A stretch of 64,000 nt of DNA, taken from contig BCJX01000015.1 of the NCBI GenBank assembly GCA_001600415.1, forward strand, positions 313,382 through 377,381, in the 5' to 3' direction. The notes beneath the pieces were generated by a model. It ran no database searches. It was not told the DNA's origin and was given only the letters and a program-made list of their open reading frames with translations. This document shows positions 56,003 to 64,000 of this stretch, piece by piece. This DNA comes from Pascua guehoae. Lineage: Eukaryota; Basidiomycota; Tremellomycetes; Trichosporonales; Trichosporonaceae. The stretch's first letter is position 1. Each line of letters starts with the position of its first letter. The translations under genes were made by a program, and so were the position numbers.

Positions 56003-56587
56003 GGGGTGNNNNNNNNNNNNNNNNNNNNNNNNNNNNNNGGGGGGAGGTAGGAGTGTGAGGAGGTAGGAGTGTGGGGAGGGAGGAGTGTGGAGGCGGTGAG
56101 TGGGGAGGGAGGAGTGTGGAGGCGGTGAGTGGGGAGGCTGTGAGTGGGGAGGAGAGTCTGGAAGTCGAGTGCAGAGCGGGGAGGTGGTGAGTGTAGAGGA
56201 ATATTGAGGGGAGAAATCCTACCGGGGAACGAGTTACGCCAAGGGGATGAGGAGGGGATGAGGGGATGAGGGGATGAGGGGATGAGGGAATGAGGAGGAA
56301 TCAGTTGATACTAGGAGGTACCTTGGGGGAGTCTTGAAAGTGACGGACGGTCGTCGCGCATTCATAGAGTGCATCTGTAGCTAGCCTTGGAATGTATGCT
56401 TTACCTTGTTCAGTAGGCCCATGCTGCCGTGCACGATCGCAGCTGGACCATCTAATCATGGGCGAGAGGCGACTGTGGCTTGGACGGAAGCAAATTGTCA
56501 TTTCCCAGTGTCAACAAGCCGAGATATCATGCTGCCTCTGTTATCCTTATCCATCAATCTAGTCTAGCCCATCGTCGGGACCCAGAC

Positions 56588-56623
<36 letters not shown>

Positions 56624-56688
56624 CCATATACTCATCCCACACTCTCATACAGGGCCCCACCTCGAATTCCGGACACCTCGACGCCACG
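56003..56688. other. gap-containing intergenic region with purine-rich tandem repeats
   Basis: Positions 56009-56038 are N (30 bases). Next to the gap are GGAGTGTGGAGGCGGTGAGT repeats (about 56040-56150) and GGGATGAG units (about 56246-56292), which probably caused the assembly break. CTACTGC units lie at 56596-56620. The promoter of the gene at 56689 is probably after 56590. Confidence 0.7.
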
Positions 56689-59288
56689 ATGGGCCAGCGC
56701 AAAGAATCGCCCCCGCGCTCGCCCCTGCCCGTGACCCCGTTCAACGAGCAAGTGAGCGGCCATGTCATGAAGCACTTTGGCTTCCAGGCGACGAAAAAGT
56801 ATGACTTCGACCAGCAGTGGTACCGGTGAGTCAGAGTGGGGTGTACAGTAGTGGGATGCGACGTGACGCGACGCGCAGCGATGCCAAGTGAAACGAAGCG
56901 AAACGAAACGGAGCGCCAAGTGATGTTAGACGTATGGAGGGCCAGAGTTGTTGACCCCACACCCGACCCCATCCCCGACCCCATACCCGACCCCATCCCC
57001 GACCCACTCCCCCATCTCAACCACAGTGGCGTCTACGTCCTACGTCTTCGACATCTACGTGTTTACCTTACTGACACCCACAGGAGCGAGCAATGGGGCT
57101 GTTCCCGCTGCGACCCCCACGACTGCTTTTTCAGCGCGTTATACGGCGGCTCTCTCCCGGGGCGATACCGCACGACGGCGTGCTGGGCGTGCCGCGACCG
57201 GAGCAAGAGCTGCGACAAGTCGTCGTACAACAAGGCGTGGGAGTGGGAGTGGGATGGGGAGGGGCGGGTGTTTCATGTCGCGAGGATTGATCGGAAGGCG
57301 ATTGTGAGTGTGTGAAGCGCGGGGAGGGGGAAGGAGGTATGGGAAGGGGGGTGCGGCAGGGGGAGGGGAGAGAGCACTGGGCACAGGTGGTCGACTCCGT
57401 CCCCAGTCTCCCCCAAGCAGGCAGACCAGCGTCCTTGAACTAGTCGAGCTCGCGCCTGGAGGCTGATGTGTGGTGGTCACGATGTGGGCCTTTTCGGCGA
57501 GCAGCCTCATCGGCGAGCAGCCTCTTCGGCGAGCAGCCTCTTCGGCGAGCAGCCTCTTCGGCGAGCAGCCTCTTCGGCGAGCAGCCTCTTCGGCGAGCAG
57601 CCTCTTCGGCGAGCAGCCTCTTCGGCGAGCAGCCTCTTCGGCGAGCAGCCTCGATGACGGCGCGGCGGGGGACGAGCGAACTGGTGCTGGGGTACCAGGC
57701 TATGTCTATGGTGATGTGCAGATCTGACGGCGGGCAGAAAAAGGCAGCCGACGAACGGCGGCGCGCGGCCGCTAGGAGACGCAGTGGGATCGTGTCGGAG
57801 GAAGAGGAGGATCCAGGCGAGCAGGGCGAGCAGGGCGAGCAGCGTGGACAGGATGGGGAAGACGATGTGGACGACGCGGACGACGCGGACAACGCGGGCA
57901 ACGCGGTTAACACGGTTGACGCGGACATTGAGAATAACGACGACGACGAGAATAACGTCGACGACGAGAATAACGACGACAGCGAGGTCAGCGAGATCAA
58001 CAATGTCGACGAGAGCGAGGGCGGCGAGGACAGCGAGGATAACGAGAGCGATGGCAGCGAGGACGACGAGGACGACGAGGACTACAGAAACGAGCCCATC
58101 CAAGTTGACGATGACGAGGAAGAGGAAGAGTCTGACGTCTCGGGCAGTGCAGTCCAAATACGCGCCGAGCCCTCGACCCAGCCCGCTGAGCAGGGTCAAC
58201 AATATGCGTCCAACCCGACTCCCAACGCCTACTCCAACCCCAACTCCAACTCCAGCTCCAACTCCAACTCCAACTCCAAAAACGCCCGACCCCCATCAAC
58301 TCCTTCACTCAAGGGCAAGGAAAAGGCCGCCCTCGATTCAACACCGCGGGGGGCCGCCCGCACCGTCCACTTTCTGCCAGATACGCTGTCGCCCCCACCA
58401 CGTCCGCGCGTCAACGCGCCCGACCCAGCGCCCGCTTTGGCGTCGGCGTCCACGTCCGCCTCCGCTGCTACAAGTACCAGGGGCACCAAACGGCCTCGCG
58501 GGCCTCGCGAGTCGGATACGTCACCGCACAAACGCGTGAATACGACTGCGGGCCCAAAGGCGCCACCCGCGACCAAGCGCGTCAACACGAGCGCCGGCGC
58601 CAACCCCAACGCCGGCGCCAGTGTCAGCAGCAATGTGAATGCGAGTACCCTCCCGAAGGCATCCCCTGCAAAACACGCCAACCCCTACGCCAACCCCCGC
58701 GTCAACCCCAGCGCCGGCAGTGTCGGCAACGCGGTCCCCGGTCCTGGCCCGCGCACCCTCGAGCAGCAGACCTCCGACTCGAAGCCGCAGTCGCAATCGC
58801 AACCACCCTCACGCCCTCGCGCCGCTGGCGTTTCGCAACCCCATCGCCCACAAGCCCAGCGCACCACCGCTCCCGCCTCCGCCACCGCCGGCCCCGCGCA
58901 GCGATCCGCAACGACCTCCTCCTCATCCTCGTCCCCACCCTCTCCCGAGCCCGAACCCCACCCCCCAAAGAGCACGAAAATCATACAACGCATCAAGATC
59001 GAAGACCTCCGCGACACACTCGCCGACCGCGACTCGGACAACGCCGACCTCCGCCGGCGCCTCGACGAGCGCGCCGACGAGAACCGGCGGCTGACCCAGG
59101 GCGTCTCTGTGCGCGACGCGCGGATCGCGGCCCTCGAGGCCGAGCTCGCCGAGGCGCGCGCCGAGAGCGACAAGTGGCAGCAGGAGCTGGGCGAGGCGCG
59201 CGCGGCGCAGAGGGATGCCGAGAGCCATGTGCGGACGTTGTTGTTTATGGCCGAGGGTTTGAGGCGGCAGCAGGGGGGCGGGGTGTAG
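56689..59288 (+). CDS. Zn2Cys6-like cluster protein with acidic, NLS and C-terminal coiled-coil regions
   Basis: Preferred exons 56689-56825, 57084-57303, 57738-59288 give 635 residues. Exon 1 ends HFGFQATKKYDFDQQWY, exon 2 has CSRCDPHDC, then a 17-residue linker and CWACRDRSKSC, the second half being a typical Zn2Cys6 C-X2-C-X6-C, then WEWEWDGEGRVFHVARID. This order matches the gene at 41746 (GFTPDPVQ, cluster, GWEWEYRGGRMGRV), whose coiled-coil exon follows. Exon 3 is acidic (EDDEDDEDYRNEP), with NEPIQVDDDEEEEESD as a SIM-like motif, GTKRPRGPRE as NLS and a final coiled coil (ALEAELAEARAESDKWQQEL). The 434-nt intron holds a 16-bp minisatellite. If exons 2 and 3 are not joined, these are two genes: 56689-57315 and 57654-59288. 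Confidence 0.6.
56953..57008 (+). repeat. 12-bp minisatellite (CCGACCCCATCC-type) in intron 1 of the 56689 gene
   Basis: Four to five units of ACCCCATCCCCG or variants within the 258-nt intron 56826-57083. Confidence 0.65.
57493..57652 (+). repeat. 16-bp tandem repeat, about 10 copies
   Basis: Unit CGGCGAGCAGCCTCTT repeated about ten times with almost no divergence (first copy ends CAT, last ends CGAT). 16 is not a multiple of 3, so all frames are open over three units and give a false protein pattern on both strands. Lies in the intron of the preferred model of the 56689 gene. Confidence 0.85.
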
Positions 59289-59300
59289 GCGGTACGCGCG

Positions 59301-59369
<69 letters not shown>

Positions 59370-60631
59370 CGCATAGGGGCCTAGGCGGGTGTAGACGAGG
59401 TGTAGGCGGTGCGTGGATGGTGCGCAGGTGGTGCATTGGCGGGAAAGTGCAGGCGGGGAAGCGTGGCGTCGGCGTGTAGGGGGGAAGGCAGGGGCGTAGC
59501 CGTGTTGGTGTGGCTTGGCGTGGCATGGGCGCTGGGCCGTCGTGTAGAGGGTGTCTGGCACGATGTAGCTCTGTAGCAGGGTAGGATGTATATTTGTCCG
59601 CAGGGTGGGGGCGTTGACATGGGCATTGGCATGGGCATTGTCATTTTACCACCCCACTACATCTGCTGCACTGTCGAGTTTGCGTGTTGGCTACCCAACA
59701 CCGGCGCAAAGAGGACTCTATCGTTGCACACACTTTATGTCAGGGTGTCTGGCGGTTGGGAGCAGGTGTAGCCGACACGAGTAGCTAGAGCCCGACACGA
59801 GTAGCTAGAGCCCGACACGAACTGAAGGCCGACACCGTCGCCAAGGCTGGGGCGTGGACGTGGACATGACGACCATACGCGGACAGCCACACATTTGACC
59901 TGGGGCTGCAATCAGAGGTCTCGTGGCACGTTGTTGTAGCGCAGGCCTTGGGTTGGACGATGGCTTGTTGGCCTTGTGACTGACGAGCAAAGGTGAGGGC
60001 AGAGGGGGTCATCATGCGTCTGGTTGCGTGTACGTCTCTGGCATTGCTGTTTCCTGCCTATGTCCGATGGCCTTGCCTCCAGCTGGGCGACAGTCTTGTT
60101 CAAGACGTGCTTGTACGGGGTGAGCTCGGAACGGGCTGTTGCTGCAAATGACCCCTTTTCTCCTTCCATCTCGTCGTTTGCGTACCATCACGCTCTGTAA
60201 AAGACAAGAGGTCATGTTCCATAACCAATACTCGCCCCAAGCATTTCCGCTTTCCAGTGAGCACTCTACCGCCATTCCTGTAAAAACACCAGGTCCATCA
60301 TGCTGCTACGATGTATCTAACGCAATACAGACAGACCATGGCGGGATTCGTGAATGCACAGGGCGGGAAATGTAATCTCAACCGTAGACGTAAAGGTCGT
60401 TCAAAGCATGAGGACAGGACAGGACAACTACTTCAACTTCAATTTTTTCTCAATTCTTCGTTTGTGCTGGTGGTGGGGTTTGGATTGGAGTGGGTATGGG
60501 GCTCACGCGAGGGCGGAGGAGAGTGGCGGTTGGATTCGGTTGGGGTTCATGCAATGAGGGGGGGGGTTGGGTTGGGTCGTACAACCCGAGATTGGGCTTG
60601 GGTCGTTCTCTTCCTGCCCGTTAGCACGTGG
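59289..60631. other. intergenic with a 65-nt poly-G run
   Basis: Poly-G at 59305-59369. Repeated ACACGAGTAGCTAGAGCCCG at 59775-59820. No gene between the end at 59288 and the CDC14 3' end. Confidence 0.6.
59305..59369 (+). repeat. 65-nt uninterrupted G homopolymer
   Basis: Sixty-five consecutive G residues, 17 bp after the stop codon of the upstream gene. Either a real G-quadruplex-prone tract or an assembly/sequencing artefact. Confidence 0.9.
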
Positions 60632-63232
60632 TTACACCTTCCTTTCGCCTGCAGCAAACATGCCAACCTCCACCCACTCACAGTCATTAGTCGTGGTAGC
60701 AAGCGAGGTGCCACCGATACGCGACAGAGTGTTCCACACTCGTGGCGTGTTGAGAATGCGCCCGCGCGGAAGCTTGCTCTTCGAGCTGCCTGCAGCTGGA
60801 GACGTGCCTGTCGTCCCCTCCGAGTCTTCTGAAGCCGACGACGCATCCGTTGATGGAGTTGCCGACGCGGTGTTGTTTGTACTATTGCTAGCAAGAGGGG
60901 TCGTCGGGCTTTCTTTTTGCCCACGGCGCGGGATCAGACTACGCGCCGTTCGGGCCAGGTCGCTCCGCGCGCTGGGGGGCGTTTCAGGGGTTGGAAACTG
61001 ACTGGAGTCAAGCGACTGGACACCTGTCGGCGGCGTCGAAGGCTCGTCGACCTCTTCAATGACCATGGTGGTAGGGGCCGAGGGCTCTTCGACAGCAGGC
61101 GTCGCCTCACGGCTGGGTGGAGGCGAACTCAAGCCCGACTTGGATAAGGGTGAGTCTGCGGGACGGCGTTTTGGGTTGCGCTGGTCCAGCTCGGACACAC
61201 TCGAGCTACAGCTCGCGTTCGAGGTAGAACGCATGAGCGACGGGCGAGCAGTCTCCATGGTAGATGCTAGGGTTTGTGGGACGGGGCTCCGTCCAGAACC
61301 CCGCTTCACTCCCCGCAGATTGCTGTCCTGCCGGTCGCTGCGTTCGGGAGGAGACGGAGCGTCAGATTTGATTCCCCGGGATGAGCATGTGCTGCTCGTT
61401 TCGCTCGGCAGCTCTTCGGGATCGGGAGTCGCTTCCACAACAATGGTGCGGCCATTTGGGCCCTTGCGTGGCTGGCCAACTGCGTCTCCGGCCTTGTGGG
61501 CCTGATGTGCACTGCGCGTGGGGGTGAGCGGTTGAGGCGTCTCAGCCTTGGGAACCGAGACGTCGGCAAGTGTGGCGTCAGACTCCATGGGTGGGGTTGG
61601 CATTGATTCCGAAGCCGCGGAAATGTCCCTGTTGAGAGTGTCTGTGGCCGACTGTTTGTCAGCTAGTCTCAGACAGAGAACCCCAGCTCACCCATCCAAT
61701 CCACTTCATCTGGTTGAGCTGCATGAAGCGCTGCTGGGGACCGACCACCATGCCCGGACGGATAACGCGCATGAATCCAATCACCTCCGAGGCAGTAAAG
61801 TGGTACTTGTAAATGAGGTAGGCTACCGTCAGCCTTGTTTCCCCAACATCTGCGTACCTCCAATGAGGACACCTGTCCGTCCCAGTCCTGCCTTGCAGTG
61901 AACGGCGACCTTCTTGCGCTTGTTGACAATGACATCCTCGGACAGTCGGATGAACTCGCGCACAATTTCGTCAGTCGGGTTCGTGCCGTCGTCAAAGTAC
62001 ATGTCGACTGGGAGTGAGCTCGGGTTTAGACATACTAGCTCACCATGCTCGATACCGTTCTGAACAAAGTGGGAGCGGTCATAGCTATTGTCAGTCGTGC
62101 CATGTCGCCGTCAACTCACAGCTCGTCATTGAGACGAATGACCAGCGCAATGTCTTCCTCGAAAAACTTGGCCTTGACCTTGTCAAACGCCTCGACCATC
62201 ATGCGCTTCTGTCCTGACGAGTACTTTGGAGGGCTATCTCCTGGCAATGTCTGGTTTGCAATCCACTGAGGCTCCATGGGGGATGCAAAGGCGACAAAGC
62301 TGCCAATCACGTTGAGGTCGCCGTTCCTGTAGTGTCAGCCCGCGTCAGGGTACGCGCAGAGTAGACGCACTCGACCTTCTCGTAGTAACGGTAGTCGTCA
62401 GAGTCAAACTCCTGAAGGCGGAGAAGGTCGTTCTGGCCAGCCTTCCACATTCCATAGAGGACATCCTGTTGTCAGCTGGAGCTCTCCTACAGCTCGTAGC
62501 TCACCTGGATACCGAGGGCAAACTCGTTGACGCCGTTGCCTGCGTCGCGGAAGGGAATGACCTCAAAGTGCGCAATAGGCTGGTATGCGTCCCAGGGATC
62601 TTGGTGCTCGACAATCAACTGTGTGATGGTCAGGTTCCTCGCCACGTTTCGCACACCCTTGCAGTACACACGCTGTAGAGGGCTGCTATGAGCGCCATGT
62701 TGGACTTTTCTTCCGGTTCTGGCGACGTGTACAGACAAAGCGCGCGGCGCTTGTGTTCCTTTGCCTGTGGGTGAGCTGAGACCATCGACCGCGGGACAGC
62801 TCACGTTGAGCTTGTCGTAGATGCGAATGCAAGCATCAAACGTGTACGCAAGGTTGAGTGGCCCGTGGTCATTCTTGAACGGGGTGTAGACCATCTGGTC
62901 GTCGACTGGGCTGGTTAGCGTTGGGCTAGGCGAGGCACCAGGCCAAGATCCGGGACCTGGCATGTCACAGGTCGACTGTATCGTAGTGTGTGTCGTCGGC
63001 CGAGCGTGTATGGATCGGGACAAGGCGGGAAACAAGGGCCTAGTATCGCAAGGAAGGACTCACGGGTAAAGAGGTGCATCGGCTTTCCGCTGACGGGGTG
63101 GGCGTACGGGCCGAGCGCGACCTCCTTGGGTGTGAGAGTGGTAAAGACGAGGCGGGGGGAGAACATGGCATAGGGATTAGGCAGGTTGCGGAAACCCGAG
63201 ACGGAGCGGCCCGCGGCCGCTGTGCTCCCCAT
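60632..63232 (-). CDS. CDC14: Cdc14-type dual-specificity phosphatase
   Basis: Ten minus-strand exons: 63064-63232, 62805-62905, 62672-62764, 62505-62618, 62371-62465, 62120-62326, 62044-62084, 61858-62007, 61692-61822, 60632-61651, giving 706 residues. Cdc14 removes phosphate from Cdk sites and drives mitotic exit and cytokinesis. N-terminal half: DDQMVYTPFKNDHGPLNLAY, YEKVENGDLNVIGSFVAFAS and YDRSHFVQNGIEH. Catalytic domain: HCKAGLGRTG (Cys about 311 in HCX5R), AYLIYKYHFTASEVIGFMRV and RPGMVVGPQQRFM, all hallmark Cdc14 blocks. Residues after about 367 are Ser/Thr/Pro-rich and probably regulatory, with a basic end (RGRILNTPRVWNTLSRI). Most introns are 35-53 nt. A 53-nt intron (62619-62671) is needed to keep the ALYSLIVEHQDPWD join. 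Confidence 0.93.
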
Positions 63233-64000
63233 GATGGTAGTGGTACGTCGGTGGGATGTGGTCGTATGAGGGGGTATCGGTGTCGGCGTGGACGCCGAGC
63301 GTGGGGGAAGGTGGTGTGGTATCGCTCTCGCTTGTTGTGGTGGCCACGCCTGGTGGTGCTTGTGCGTGGAGGGCGAGTGCGAGTGGGTGGGGTGCGCACC
63401 CGGCGACTAGTGATGGATGGAAGCGAACGATGATTAAGGAGAGGAGAGAGAGAGAGAGAGAGAGAAGGAGAAGGAGAGAGGAAAGGAAGGAGGAGGGGTA
63501 GGACGAGTGTGTTGGTGTTGATGAAAGAGTGAGAGGTGATACGAGGAATGGATCCCGACCGACCGTGTCGTTGTGATACAAGCGAAAGGAAGGAAGGAAG
63601 CAAGCAACAGGAGTCTAACTGGGCGTGTGCGACCGACCGCCGACCGAGCTGCCTGCCGACTTTGGGTGGGGTGGGGGAAGGGAAGGAGGGGCCAATGCAA
63701 GGAAGGAAGGAATCAACCAGATGACCCCAACGGGTGTCCGTGGTGGATGCGTTGCGTGGTGCGTGGTCCGTTTGTGCGTGAGGGCAGGAGGCGTGAAAGA
63801 GGCGTGGTTGGCGCGGGGCGGGGCGCAAGGGTCGTCGGGCGCACGGAGCAGATCAGATCAGATCAGATCAGACTCGAAAGCGAGGCCGAGGTGGGTAGAA
63901 TGAGGGGCGTGGACGGGTTGTGTCGGAGGGGGAGGGAATGGCGACAATGCAGGGAAGGGGAGGGGAGGGATAGAGTGTAACGAGGATCCGAGAGAAGCAA
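63233..64000. promoter_or_regulatory. upstream region of CDC14
   Basis: (GA)n at 63443-63466, GGAAGGAAGG at about 63588, and AGATC pentamer repeats at 63849-63872. Purine-rich on +, so pyrimidine-rich in the sense of CDC14. No gene start seen before the window end. Confidence 0.5.

Noticed and set aside
57468..57653. N-terminal extension of the 57654 frame through the 16-bp repeats
   Set aside because: The upstream start is GTG, not ATG, and the repeat opens all frames equally. Similarity to the 41746 gene instead supports an intron here.
59174..59526. Frames containing poly-Gly or poly-Pro through the G run
   Set aside because: They are produced by the 65-nt homopolymer and lie in the 3' flank of the upstream gene.

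Overview
The window is nuclear DNA from a filamentous or yeast-like fungus. It is GC-rich, and its protein-coding genes are split by GT-AG introns. Many introns are very short (34-75 nt), but a second class is 200-900 nt long. Protein content (steryl-ester lipase, Shr3, Pex7, Cdc14, centrin, dual-targeted carnitine acetyltransferase, Ams2/Spt21-type GATA protein) together with intron style suggests a basidiomycete, probably a tremellomycete of the Trichosporonales type. The taxonomic placement is inference.

Left third (about 1-20 kb), an accessory compartment: a tandem family of coiled-coil proteins (1-76, 1025-2185, 2816-4218), an F-box-type gene (5494-7492), a decayed gene with repeated GIY-YIG-nuclease-like modules and basic arrays (8411-11164), solo LTRs of one family (about 4.5, 8.1, 11.9 and 17.4 kb), and a cluster of paralogues with a FAR1/WRKY-GCM1-like zinc domain (12463, 16107, a broken copy at 17071, 18002). 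A gene-free stretch follows at 19.7-23.5 kb.

Middle and right (about 23-64 kb), mostly conserved genes: carnitine O-acetyltransferase CAT2 (23491), SHR3 (27235), PEX7 (minus, 29873-31856), a divergent Ams2/Spt21-like GATA-finger gene (32312), another FAR1-like paralogue (minus, 35600-37082), two intron-containing tRNA genes (Asp, Ala), an uncharacterised helical protein ending in Cys-Cys (38554-39722), a Zn2Cys6-like coiled-coil gene (minus, 41746-43543), a disordered Ser-rich protein (44712-47410), centrin CDC31 (48327), a Tgl1-type sterol esterase (50012-51932), a membrane protein (53443-56002), a second Zn2Cys6-like gene (56689-59288) and CDC14 (60632-63232).

The most interesting pattern is a set of at least six putative nuclear proteins sharing one plan: a zinc-binding head (either a C-X4-C/H-X-H FAR1-like domain or a Zn2Cys6-like cluster), an acidic stretch often with a SUMO-interaction-like hydrophobic core, a PP-KR-RTG or similar basic NLS, and a short C-terminal coiled coil rich in EMEQKR-type heptads, usually on its own last exon. 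The family appears locally expanded and partly broken by LTR insertion. Its biological role cannot be read from the sequence.

Exon coordinates were derived by eye from splice signals, frame continuity and protein family match.
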